Source of the DNA: Copromyces sp. CBS 386.78
Lineage: Eukaryota; Ascomycota; Sordariomycetes; Sordariales; Sordariaceae
Assembly: GCA_030685235.1 (NCBI GenBank)
Contig: MU839094.1
Span: forward strand, 496,001-560,000
Direction: 5' to 3'
DNA length: 64,000 bases
Each line of letters opens with the position of its first letter. Position 1 is the first letter of the stretch. Shown here piece after piece: positions 9,533 through 22,473 of this stretch. A program made the position numbers and the translations under genes. The notes beneath the pieces are model-generated. The model did not search any database and had not been told where the DNA came from. It was given only the letters and a program-made list of their open reading frames with translations.

Positions 9533-12286
9533 TTTTTTATTAGAAAAATCTTTTTTAAAACTATCTTTTCTCTCCTTTGATATAAAAGAAATTGTAATAA
9601 TAAGGGCAAATCCCTAATTTAAAAAATTATATAAAGTAATTTCATCCTTCTAATTGTTAATAATAAAAATCGTTTCTCCGGTTTTAATATTTAGCCCAGT
9701 ATAAATTAGTATTTTTAATTCTTTATTAAAAATAATTTAATATATTTTTCTAATCGTTATAAATAAACTACAATATAAATCCGTATACTACTTCTTTTTT
9801 ATTAACTTCTCTATAAAATTCTCTTACTTCGTTCTTATATAATCGTAGGCCGCCCTTATCCATTACTAAACTATAATAAACTCTAACTATTTAAAATTAT
9901 TAAACCACGTCTATAATCGCCAATACTTTCTATCTTCCTAAAGGATTAATAATATATAAAAAGGATTTTTACTAATTAAATATTAATCTATTCGTCCGAT
10001 TTTTAAAAAAAATATCCTAATTACTTCCAAAACTTAAAATCTATAAATCTATATTATTTCTTACTTTAAGAAGGCTATATCTAACTATATTATTTTTATA
10101 CGTACTCTCCTCAAATTTATATCGAAATATCTATAATTCGTATAGGCGAAATCTATATATACAAAACGGATCCGCCGGACCCTCTCCCTTAAATAGCCAA
10201 AATTATAATAATACTATATATATTCTAACTAATTAAAAATAGCTAACGAAAAATAATTATTATAATAAACAAATAACTACTACTATTATATTATTAATAA
10301 AAACGCTTTAATACCTTTACCTATTATTAAAAATTTCTAATCTATTCCTACTAGTATTTCGGCGTTTAAGGGGGTATAGACCTAATCGCCGAATTTTCTT
10401 AATATTTATATTAATACAACGTAAACCGAAATACTATTAAACTACTACTCAATATTAGTATAATATTACAAATTTATTATACCGAACGTATAAATATACT
10501 ACGTTATATAATTAAATTAATTTAACGCTATTAATTAATTGTTAAACGGAAATAAATCTATTCTAAAAATAAAATCGTATATAGCGATATTTATTTTATA
10601 AAATAATATTTCGAAAAGTAATATATTTTCTTCGTCTAACGCTCCGTCCAACTTATACTTCGGAAATTACTAATCTACAATTAATAATAAATCTCTAAAC
10701 TCTTCTAAATAAGGAGGATAAACCTTACCTTTACTAATATTAATATTGCTCTAAATTTTAACCTCTCTTATCTATCGCTTCCTATTATATTCGGTATTTA
10801 ATCCCTAATCTTCCAATTCGGTACTTTTATAAATATTCTCTATCGCCTATATTTTTACGTTTATAATATTATATTATAGTCTTTATCTAATATTAAAAAA
10901 AAAAATTCTAATTTATTCGTAACTATTTTCTAAAAGGAAAAAAGGTTGTAACTTACTTCTATAATAGCGTACGCTTACTATTTATATTCTTCGAAAATTT
11001 TTTTTTCCTAATATTCGAAAAATATAAATATATTATATTTTAATAATATAGTATTGTCCTATAATCGTTATTAATCTTCTAAATACCCTTTCGGTATAAA
11101 TCCGCCCGCTAAATACCTTATATCCCAATTATTTTACTCTTATAAATACTTATCCGCCTCTTATTTCTATTTAAAAACCTTCCCGCCCTTATTACTTAAA
11201 GAATATATTTCCTTATTATCTATACTACAATCCGCGCCTACAATTCCTATACTTTCTTCCTTCGTAATAAATCTACTCCTCCTCTTTCTTTTCCTCTCTT
11301 TTCTTATATTTCTTCTATAACTATTATAAATTCTTTATTTCTACGACCCAAACTCTATCTTTCTTCGTAATAACTAATCTTTTATTATATCCAATAATAA
11401 TTCTTAAATTTAAACTAACTTAATTTAAGAGACTATTTAATATAATAATCTACCCCCCGGCTAGGAAAATAATAATCCATAGCCTAATATTAATATAGCA
11501 ACTTTATCTTCCCTTACCAAAAACCTTCTTATTACTCCGGAAACGTTCCCAATCCCCGCCTACCCATTTAAAATTAATAATAACCCTTTATACTTTAACG
11601 AACGCTATAATAATAAAAAGTAACTCTTATTAAAAATTTATATAAATTTGATCGCCGGTCCAACCCCTCCTAATGCCCTCTAAAATATAAAATATAATAA
11701 GAATAATAAAATCTTTGCAAATAAAAAATAAATCTTTACCTTAACTAAACCCATCCTTACTAACTGGCTATATATAAAATAAATTTTTTTATTTAATAGG
11801 AAGGACTTTATTAAATTTACTAATACTTTTTATTTCGCCGCCTAATATAAATCCGTATTAAAATAATATATTAACGCTCAAGACTTTAACGCCTACCCTA
11901 TATAACGAATTTTCGTCGAAAAAAAAGGGGTATAGCCCTAAGGGTATTATAGTACTTATATACGTACTAAAAAAAAACGTATCCTTAACTTATTTATCCA
12001 AACCCTTAATCTTCTATATAAATCCATTCCTTACTATTATTAATCTCTTCCCTTACTAACTTTCTTCCAATAATAAATATCCCTACTCCTACTATTTTAC
12101 TAAAGCGCAAAAATTATTTACTTCTATCTTTTCTAATAATAATTAATAGGAAATTATAAATATTTAATCACCGTTTATTAATTATATTTCTATACTAAGC
12201 AATATAAAGGAGGGTATTTATAATAATTACGCCTAAAATATTAAACAAATTAACGAATATACTTATTTAATAATTAATTTACAAGA

Positions 12287-13095
12287 TAATAATAGTCTTA
12301 TTCCCTATACTACTTATCTATAGCGCCTTATTAGTATGGGGTACTTCTCCTAGTTCTCTAGAAGAAACTATACGGCGATAAACGCCGTCGGATAAAAACC
12401 GCCAGCTCCTTTTAATAGCGAATAAATTGCGCTTACTCTATTTCGATTTTATTTATAGCGGTACTTATTTACCGCTTTAGTAAATAAGCTACTTCCCTTT
12501 TACTGCCTTCGATCTAATACTAGAACAATTGAGATACTATTCCCGCACGCTGCTCCTTCCTTTTAAACCGCCTATAATAATCGTCCCTTCCCTATCGTTT
12601 ACCCTTATTCCCGTTTCGTTATTATCCCCCAAACTCCTACGATTCTATTAAAATTTATATAAGCGTAAAGGCCCCTTCTTTCCTTTTATATAAGAACTCC
12701 TCCCCGCCGCTATCTTTCGAACTTTCTTTTCTTCTTTATTTAATTAATTTTTAAAATAGTATCCTCTTCTACTAACTATACTCCCGACTATCTTCCCGGC
12801 CGTATATCCAACCCCCTAGGCTTCGTAATTTATATTAACCGCGGTACTGCTAAACGTAGTATCGACTTCGTTTGTATAATAAATTCCCCGTCTCTTAAAT
12901 TCTCCCGCTCCCTTACGCCCCCCTCTTCCCCGGCGCCCGAATTCCAGGCCCTTATCCGGGTATTAACCTCCAACCCCGCCTTTAACCTTCCTCCCGGCCG
13001 GTAAATCCTTCTTATCCTTACGCTTGCCTCCCCTTCTCCTTACTAACTATATTAACTAGCGTCGTCCGTCGCGTTCCCTGCCTCTGCCACAGCCT
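12287..13095 (-). mobile_element. LINE fragment, 5'-truncated, 809 bp
   Basis: On + it begins with the reverse complement of the family's (ATT)n tail and the GTCTTATTCCCTAT end, so the sense strand is -. Flanked by TTAATTTACAAGA (12274-12286 and 13096-13108). Less RIP-mutated toward its 5' end (12900-13090), where CCCCGGCGCCCGAATTCC-type sequence is kept. Confidence 0.85.
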
Positions 13096-13572
13096 TTAAT
13101 TTACAAGAACTTAAAACCCTTATTAACAAATAACCTAAAATAAAAAGTATCCTCAAAATTATAAAAAATAATCGTAATTAAAGCAGCGATTTTTTAACGA
13201 TTAATAATATTCTTTAATTAAAATAAAGTTATACGGGTCAACGCATCCCGTATAATAAAAAACTTTAGACTAATTATATTTTATTCGAATATTAGTAATT
13301 TAACCTTAGGGAAAAGGGGTTCGTATTTAAAAATAATCATTACTCGCAACTAAACTTCAATAAGGAAACCTCCTTCTAAAGAAATAATAATAAGGATAAT
13401 AAGAATAATATTAATAATAATAAAAATAGTAACGAAGAAGAAATCCCTTCCTCTATCGATAAAAAATATAAGGATAAAACTAAAAATAATAATAATAATA
13501 ACGTAGCGAAATAGCAAATTATATAAGTAACGAAGGATATAAAGAGAATTACGCTACTAAAAAAAACTCTAA

Positions 13573-13782
13573 AAGGATATAAAAAATACCCTTAAAAAAA
13601 CTATTAAAAAGAAGGAAATCTCCCCCGCAAATAACGAAAATTCTAATAAAGGTCTCAAAAACAATAATAATAGTAGCAATATAAAGTCGGAACTAGCTAA
13701 AGCGAAGGCGAAAACTGTAAAAGCAAGAAAACCTAACACCTCTAAACTACGCCCCAAAAAGATTATCAAATATGAAGAATAG
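13573..13782 (+). pseudogene. Lys/Asn-rich frame antisense to Gypsy-1, unknown
   Basis: Seventy open codons end at TAG 13780-13782. The peptide is basic and Asn-rich (for example ELAKAKAKTVKARKPN). A second open stretch just upstream (about 13320-13560) in a shifted frame is also Asn/Lys-rich. No family is recognised; part of the Asn/Lys bias can come from RIP of GAT/GAC, AGC and GAA-type codons and from AT content. It may be the tail of an extra ORF of Gypsy-1 or of an unrecognised element. Confidence 0.25.
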
Positions 13783-14219
13783 CAAAAATCCCCTCCACTA
13801 ACAATTGGGGTAATATAAAAGTATTAAAATTTAAATGCCGAAAGAATTGGAATATTTCCTATATATAAATAAAAGAATAATAAAAAGGAAAAATTGCGAA
13901 AAATTTTCTAATAATAGGACAAAAGTCTTCCCTTAGTATTTTCTTCCCTTAATATAGATCTATACCTAACCATTTTTTTTTTTAATCTTCCCTTCGAAAG
14001 TAAATAAATATTAATCGACCACTTTCGCAATAATAAACCCAAATAAAAGCAAAAGGAAAAAATAAAAGGATAAAAGGAAAAAGGGTAGTACAATATAAAA
14101 TAAAAATACTAATATTTCAATTATTTAATTTAGATCTACTCCTACTTAAAAATATAATTCCCTTTAATAAACAATAGGTTAAGAATTTTATATTATAAAA
14201 TTAATAAGAATTTCCCTTA

Positions 14220-14325
14220 ATAATAATAATAGTCTTATTCCCTATGTTACTTATCTATAGCGCCTTATTGGCATGGGGTACTTCTCCTGGTTCTCTAGAG
14301 GAAACCGTGCGGCGATAAGCGCCGC
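14220..14325 (-). mobile_element. Very short LINE 3'-end insertion, 106 bp
   Basis: Only the last ~106 bp of the LINE family, including the GGCG-CTTAT-CGCC hairpin and (ATT)n tail, sense on -. Flanked by an exact 13-bp duplication AGAATTTCCCTTA (14207-14219 and 14326-14338). This defines the 3' terminus of the family cleanly. Confidence 0.9.
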
Positions 14326-14711
14326 AGAATTTCCCTTAGTTAATTAATATATAAATAAAATAAAGATAAAGGAAAAATAAAAGGAATGATAAAAATAAAT
14401 AATAAAACAAATAAAATACAAAGGAAAAATCCGTTTATAAACGAAATATAGATTAATATAACTAATAATCAATCTTCTATTAAAGCCTATATTCCCAATA
14501 ACTTCCCCCTAAATATTATAACCTCAATCTTTAACTTCCTAAAATTACGTTTTATCCTATCCTTAAAAATAATATTCCGTATCCTCCTCTTCTGCTTCTT
14601 TTCAACCTCCTAAAATATAGATTCCTCCTATAGTATTTACCTTAATATCTCCTTTATAATTAATTTATTATTCTCTAAATTAAATTCCTTTATATCTTTT
14701 ACAAAGCTAAT

Positions 14712-17700
14712 CTACTCCTCTTTAAATCCCAAATTCGGATTTACAATATCCAATATTATTCTATCCCTAAATATAAATTTCTTAATCCTCCCAACGCTTA
14801 CAAACTTATCGAACGGTATTCTATCGAAAGTACTAATATAATATACATTCCCTAAAACGGAAATCCGGTATATACAATAAAATCCCTGCCAATAATAAAA
14901 CAACTTCCGCACAAATTTTATATCGATCCTACAAATACTATCGTACTTTAAAACCAAATTATTAACTTTAATTTAAACGTTTTTAAATTATATTTTTTAC
15001 TAATCTTATTTATTATAATAATTAGTTATTACTTCCCTTATTATAGTAACTTTTTCTATTACCTAAATAAACCTATATTTAATATCCTTATATATTTTAA
15101 CGACTATATAGATTAATTCCTCCCTAATTATTTATTTATTATTGTTTTTCTAATTAACAACCCGCTAAAATAGTAAATCAAATTCAATAGGGGAAATAGG
15201 GGTATAACCGTATATAAGCTAGAAAAGTATATATCCGTAGTTTCCTCTAATAGTTATATAGTCGGCGAAAAGGATATAAGGGAAATACTTTTTTTAATTA
15301 ATACTTTTACTATCGATTATTTTTACTAGTAAGGAAGTAATTATTATATACCCCTATTCGTTCGTACTATTAGCCCTAGAATTATAAAGCGTAATATATT
15401 CTTTAAAGATCCTAAATTAGAATAAATATTTTATTATAACCTTTTAAAATTCTAAACCGCTATCTATTAAAACTATAAAAAAGTATCCCCACTTTAAGAG
15501 CAACTACTCAAAGAATACTTTTACCCTTACAAATATAATATTAAGAAAAAGGGTTACTTTAATATAGTCTATAAAATCGTTTCGGGCTTCTAAAAGGGGA
15601 ATTTTCTTATTATTTAATTTTAAAAAGTATTAAATATCTAATATTTATTTCCTAAAGGGATAAAAATTAGAATAAAATTAATAGTAACTATCCTTAAAAC
15701 GTTTCGGCCTAAATATTTAATATTAGGGGTAAGAGTAGATTATCTCCTCGATTTAAATATATATACCTTTCTAATAATAATATTCAATAATACGCCGATA
15801 TATTCCTTTACGGCCTTAGTAACCTACCTCGTCGTAATAACGGATTATAATTTACTAACGCTCTTTTAAATTATTAATAAATCGTCGGGGAACCTATATT
15901 AAAATAGTTAGCCGTAATTAAAGAATACTATCTTAAACTATAAACTTAAAAGCGTTACTATAAAATTAGCGTCTTACAACTATACCCTTTAAACGTATAA
16001 GTATTTTAAAGGTTATTAAATACCTAGCGATCTCTTCTAACTATTTTAACCAATCTCCCTTCAAAATTAATTTAGTAAATTTATCGGCTTAGTTAAAATA
16101 AATCTACGTATTAATAAAATCGTTAATATCCTCCTTATACTCCTTTTTATATAGATTAAAAAGCCCTAGTAATTTATAAAATAAACCGTTAATTACTATA
16201 TTCTTAAAACTAAGGATATACTTAACTTTAAAATTAAAAAACTTAATTTAAACAATCTACTATATTAATAATATTCTAAAAACATCGTTAATAGTACTAT
16301 TCAATTAATAAATTAAAATTATAATATTAATCTTAATAATGAAATAAATATTAAATAATTACCTTTTTAACCGTTTTAAAGCGCAAAGAAGACCCTAAAA
16401 TTCCCTCTTTATAATATTATAACGTTTTTCAATATCGGACTAAATCCTACTCTTAAAGCGATATAAATATCTTTTTCCATCGGGGCCGATCTACTCTAAA
16501 ACTACTCCCTAACCTTCTAGTAATACGTTTACTATAAAGTAAATTATTCTATAATACTCATCGTTATAAATTAATATAACGAGGATTAATACTATAATAA
16601 CTAAATATTAACAATATTCTATTACAAACTACTCATTTTCGGTCTACTACTATTTAACACCCTTCTTTATTAATATATAAAAGGGAATTACAATAATACC
16701 AAAACCCTTAATCTAAATCCTATAATACCCTATAATACCTAGGAAGGAGTAGACTTCTTCTACGCCCTTCCCTTTCTTATTAGGATCTTCCTTATAATAA
16801 ATCTACTTATTAATTTTAATAACCTTATCCTTATCTAATATTCTTCCTTTAAATATATATAAATACCCGACTAATATTATTTCCCTTTAATATTATTATA
16901 ACTTAATAATTACAATCGTTCCTTTAACTAACTTAATATTAAAAAACACTTTATCGATATTTATAAAATATTTTAATATATATCTCCTAACTCCCTTAGT
17001 ACCGATCCGCTCCTCATTGTAATCTAACCGAAATCCTTTAATATAAATGAGAAACGCTATTCGCACCGCCGCTAAACGCTTTATACACCGCCATCCAAAA
17101 TAAAATAAAGTATAGCTTCGCTAAGTCTCAAGCTACAAAGATATAAATAAGTATATAGAATTCCTTGAATTTTTCTACATTTTATGATTCAGGTGGGGAT
17201 CTTAACCAATGTCATTTAGTACCTTTAAAAATACGTCCCCAATTTTGTAAATTGAAAGTTTCATTTTTGAGCACCTAGTGTTTTTAGCTTCGTAGGATAG
17301 CCTAAGTATATTGGCCAAAGTGGTATTGGATAGAGTAAAAAATTACAAAAATTTCAATACCATTTACCACCTATATAGACCTGATTTCATAGAGTTACTT
17401 AGGATTTTCTTTTTTAATAGCGGTGCGAATAGCGTTTTGCTGCGGTGCGAATAGCGTTTCTCATATAAATATCGTCGAAATATAATTAATAAATATTAAA
17501 AATCAAATTATAGAGTATCCGAATTATAATTCTTATAAATTGTACAATAAAATTGGTACTTCCTTATAGTAGAATAATTATCCAAAATAGGCTAAAAAGG
17601 GTCGTAAAGGTAATAATATCCCAATTAACTTTATTGAAGGGGATTTAATCGTATTTAAAAAAGAGGTCCAATAGGGATATTATCTTACAACTTCTAAAGG

Positions 17701-19100
17701 CTTTATTAAATTCCTTACAACCTAATAATAAATTAATATCCTTCAATATTATTTTATTAATCTTCTGAACATCGTTAACCAAGCGTAAACCCCCATCCTT
17801 CTTTATAACCAAAAACTAATTATTATAATATACTATAAGTTTTCCTCTAAAATCCCTTTCTTAATCCTATCTTTCAACAAATTATATACCTTAGTATAGA
17901 AAGCCTTTAATATCGGAATAGATTTTAATTACTAAGCGGAATAAGGAATAATATAAATTTATTAAAAAGGGATAATATCGGAATATAATTTACTATATTC
18001 TATAAAATCCTAAATGAAAATTTACTCCCTATTATAAAAAATATAAATAAAAAACTCAATTTCTACTTCGTTAAAAATATCTTAAACCTTCTTTAATATA
18101 GCCTAAAATCGCTCCTCTATTAACTTTAACCTATAAATTAATTCCGTAAACCTTAAAATAATATATTAATCCTACTCCGAACCGAAATTTTTAAATAAAT
18201 TAATAATTTACTCTTTTACTACCTCTAACCTCTTTATCTTCTAATTTAAATCCCCATCTAATTTTAAACTATCAAAAACTATATTATCGATTAAATTAAC
18301 CTTCTAAAATACCCGTTTATATATCGTATAAATCTATATTACTACCTTTAATCTTCCCTTAAAAAACCCCTCCTTATAAATACTAATTTCCTTTAATAAT
18401 TTTGCCAAAATGTTCCTTATACGCCGATAAACCTACCTAAAAATCTATATCTCCTCCCTATCGTCTCCTACAATCCTTCCCCAAACCTCCTACAATTCTT
18501 TATATCCGTCCTTCTCTATCTATAAAAAGTCTAATAATTAATCGGCTACCGTATTTAATAATAGTACAATCCGCTTATTATCTTCTTTAAATTCTATTTA
18601 CTTAAGTAATTTAACTACCTCCCCTCTTTACATCTTCGAATTTCCCCTTTCTCTATAAATATTCGAAGATATAACTATAATAAGGGAATTAAACCCGCTA
18701 TCTATTCTCCTTTAAAATTTCTAAATTAATAATTAACGTAATGTAAATTACTACCCTTTTAAAAATTATAACCGTATAATTCTTTTCTCCCTTATTATAA
18801 ATTATATAAACGTTAGTATTTTAAAAAAATAATAACCCTAAAATAATATTATAATTAAATAAAGTTTACTCGGTAATAAAGAAATAAATTTCTCTTCTTT
18901 TATCGAATAAATAAACCTTTTCGTACGTCTTACTAAAGAATCCCCTCCTACCTCTATTATTATCGATATTAATAATTTATATAGAAATACTTTAAATACT
19001 TAAATTATCGGCCAATATTTTATTAATAGTATTATATTTAACCCCTATATCTAAAAGAATCACAACCTTCTTACTTCACTTATATTTAATAAAAATATAA
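14712..19100 (-). pseudogene. Gypsy-1 pol remnant (protease, RT, RNase H, integrase)
   Basis: Read on -. Around 19.0 kb there is a protease-like LLD(I/T)G motif region. At 17.85-17.50 kb the RT core is readable: FLVIKKDGGLRLVND, then ISLLDLFFKYDQIP-like and TLPQGATN-like sequence with stops at RIP sites. After the MITE (17049-17462) the RT tail continues with GYYRIWIKGF-like text at 16.7 kb. RNase H follows near 16.5 kb. The integrase C-terminal domain is at 14957-14712, where residues such as RKLFYYWQGFYCIYRISVLG and FDRIPF resemble the RKLSFRW.GPYRI and DLDG core of fungal Gypsy integrases. Many frameshift-free in-frame stops (TAG/TAA from CAG, CAA, TGG) show point decay, not deletion. Confidence 0.75.
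17049..17462. mobile_element. MITE-B, 414 bp, 8-bp TSD, inside Gypsy-1 RT
   Basis: Inverted termini begin GAGAAACGC; each terminus has two tandem copies of a motif with core CGCTATTCGCACCGC (one copy of the left arm partly mutated). Exact 8-bp duplication ATATAAAT at 17041-17048 and 17463-17470. The interior keeps CA and TG. The design is the same as MITE-A but with a different motif, so the two are sister families. Confidence 0.85.
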
Positions 19101-19899
19101 AGTATAAATAAAGGAATAAAGCGGGTTATATCTCTTCTAAATAGAGAAAATTTATTAATAAATTTTATATAATGAATTACTAGTACTAAAACATCGCGAA
19201 ATAAAACAACTCGGGTAGGAATAAATCCGCTCTTCTTCTAATACCAAAATTCCGCCACTCGAATATAGAAAAAATATCTTCGCTAAAATTAAAACGACCG
19301 AATAACGGATCTCCTCCTTACTTAATAACTTCTATAAAATTAATTAATAGTATCTTTATAAAATCTTACTTATTAACAAATATACTATTAACCTAAGCTC
19401 CTACTAGTATAATAAAAACGAATTTATTAATTTTAGAACTATTATTAGGGGTAATATTATTATAGTATTCAAATTATACCCTAAGGATCCCATCCTTACT
19501 ATAAGGGACGCCCAAAAATTATTCGAACCAACTATAAATAATTCTCATATTAATAAAGTTATTATAAATAATATCTTCGACGGTAATAGTAACTTTAATA
19601 TTTATAAATTTAATTACTATAAAATTCTATTCCTTTATTTTAAAAATAATATCCTTAGTTTTAACCTCTTTAATAAGGAATTAATTAATTTCCTCCTCTT
19701 TTATTACAAAAGAAACCTTTTTCAATATTATTTTTATTATTAATACTATTAATATCGATATAAAGGTAAAAGTAAATTCGTATACGCGGGCTTTATTTTC
19801 GAAAGTTGTACCCGGCTACTTAAGTATAATATCGGCGTTCCCTAATATAAAGGGATAAAAAAAAAGAAATATAATTATAAATTTTTAAATAACGTCTTC

Positions 19900-22473
19900 C
19901 GTCCAAAGCTTATTCAATTTACTAACGGCTATAATAATAATCTTTTAAAGGGCGTAAATTTATTCCTTACTATTAATAACCTTTTTAATTTAAATAGAAA
20001 TAATTAGCTAGGTTTAAATAATATAAATACTAATTACCTAGTCGCTAGCTAAGGACGAAAATTTATATAATTCATCGAATACCTCCGTCGTATTATAATT
20101 AATAATAGTTCTAAATTTCTTCTAGGCCTAAATTTAGTTCTAATATATTTTAATACCCTTAGGGTCTAAAAGAACCTCGAAAAACGGGACAAATAGCGGG
20201 TTCTTAATATTTTTCTATTATTAATAATTAAATTCCTACCTCTTAAAGTCCTTATAATTAATATATTCGGGACTTCAGGCTATTAAAGAGTAAATTAATT
20301 TATTAAAAGTATTAATATTATAAACGTAATTAAAGAGGTTCTTATTAATAAGGTCGTTATAATCTAATATAGCTCCCTTATAAGTAATAAGAAGTATAGA
20401 CTTCTCTTTATTATATAATTTCCAAATTAAAATATTATAGCAGGTATTAATATTATTCTTAAAATAGGTAATAAAATAATACCCCGTCTCTCCGTAATAG
20501 TAATACCGCTATAGACCCGTTCCTCCCTATCCTCTACAACCTCTACCTCTACTTTTAATAAATATATTTTAACTAACTTAAACGGCATTAATATAAATAT
20601 TCAAAATCTAAGTCGGCCAATAGGCAATAAATTAAAGGGGAATACTAAAGATAATAATTTACTAAAATTAGTAATTAATAATAATATTTTAGGCAATTAT
20701 AAATTATTCTATTAACCGGGTTAATTTTTCTATAGTATCCTTAATAGCTCTAAATCCGGACTTAGCTATAATTTCAACCTTAATTTTAATCTTTTTAATT
20801 AAAACCTTTACGGAAGCTTCCTCCTTAAATAATAAAGAAAAGGAATTTATATTAATAATTTACTTATTTTTACGCTTATACTTCTTAGTAGAAATCTCTT
20901 TTTTACTACTATTAGTATTATCGGATTCGCTAATATCCAAATCGTTAAACTATTTAACTACGAATTTAATTAACTCCTAGGAGAATTCAATCTATTTTAT
21001 AATATAAATATCGTCTTTATACTTCTTTAGGAAAAAAATAATTATATATTTAATATCGATATACAATTTCCGGTAGAAACTTTTAATAATATTATAATTA
21101 GCGTTATACTAATTTATAATAGACTAGCGAATTAATAAAGCTAAATAGGTAAGAATAATATTAACGATTTTACTTTTTTTATAAAGGATGCGCCTAATAT
21201 AAAACTTCTTTAATATAAAAGAAATACTATTAATCTACTTAAAGTCTTTAACTTTATAAATTATTTTAAACCGCTAAACAAATTCGTCCCAAATATAAAT
21301 CCCCTTCACCTTAAAATTACGGAAAATACCTTTACTAATATCCTTAAGGTCCTTCTTATATTATTAGAACTAAATAATAATTTTAAATTCATTATCGCTA
21401 AATTTATAAATTCTAACCTTCTCTTCAAATAATTCAAAATATTTAAAGACTTTCTTACCGTCGAACTTCTTTTTAAAGATAATATTGCGAATAAAGGTAG
21501 CGTTATTAATAAAGAGGGCGGCAATAGCGTTAAAAATTATTTTAATAGCGGTAAAAGAAGTAATAATAGGAAGAAAAGTAATAAAAGGGGTTCCCTTAAA
21601 GGAAGTAGTAGAATTAAATATATTAGGTAATACGGATTCGTAAGTCGTAAAAGGGTAAAAATATTATATAATATTATATTAATATTCAAAACAATTAATA
21701 ATATTAGTATCGTTATTTAGTAAAATACAGATTTACCCCTCCTTATCCGTATTTTCTTTGTAAAAACGTTTTAGTATTACTAATAAATTAAATCGCTCTT
21801 CGGAATTTCGTAATAATTTTATTTCGAAACTTTCCAAAAAGTAGGTCCCCTTAATCACTTCCCTACCAATTACTTTTACTTCTTTTAATAATATTCTAAA
21901 ATTCCTAAAAATACTAAAAGAATTTCGGATTACTAAAATAAAGAGCCCTATAATAATTTTAATTAACCGGAGAATAAATTCCTTATATAATTCGCAAATA
22001 TCTAATTACTAAACGTTAACTAACTAAGAGTAAATTTCTACTACCTTATTAACCCTCGGCCTTTATTATTTAAATTCGCTTTCCGAAATTCTATCCTTAT
22101 TCTTTCTAATTCGATTTCGTTTAATTCTATTATTAAAATCGGTTCCTTCTTTCTTCGTTTTAATTCTAGTATTTTCTTTCTAAATCGTTAAATTAGGGTT
22201 TCTACTAACCGCTATTAATAAATTACAATATTATCGAAGAAACGGAAATTTATATATATCCGAAATTAAAGTTTCTTATAAATTAAGTAAAATACTTCGT
22301 TACTGATAAAATTAATTAATTCCTCACTATTCGAATTTCAACTCTTAAATTAATATTCCGAGGGCTTTAAGGATAACCTTAGCGTTTATAAGAAGCCCCG
22401 GCCGAAGGCTCCCTAAGTTCGCATCAACCAATTTAATTAAGAATTTAAAACTTATTTCGTCCTTATTACTATT
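19900..22473 (-). pseudogene. Gypsy-1 5' region with gag-like remnant
   Basis: Between the 5' LTR and the protease region. Best preserved is about 21524-21306 on -, with residues such as IRNIIFKKKFDGKKVFKYFE in one frame, a charged, aromatic helix pattern like fungal Gypsy gag. I could not see a clean primer-binding site next to 22474. The zinc knuckle is not recognisable. The assignment rests mainly on position. Confidence 0.4.

Larger units (their letters stand above)
8417..14711. other. Unassigned 3' region of Gypsy-1, beyond integrase
   Basis: 6.3 kb between the end of the integrase remnant and the 3' LTR. After subtracting one MITE and two LINE insertions with their duplications, about 4.9 kb stays unexplained. 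It is heavily RIP-mutated. The only frame that still looks protein-like is on +, antisense to Gypsy-1 (Lys/Asn-rich, about 13.3-13.8 kb). It may be an extra ORF of the element or a further nested transposon whose ends I could not find. Confidence 0.45.

Noticed and set aside
13569..13769. Hydrophobic 66-residue frame on - as a membrane protein
   Set aside because: It is the antisense of the Lys/Asn-rich frame on +; Phe/Leu/Ile come from complementing AAA/AAT/GAA codons.
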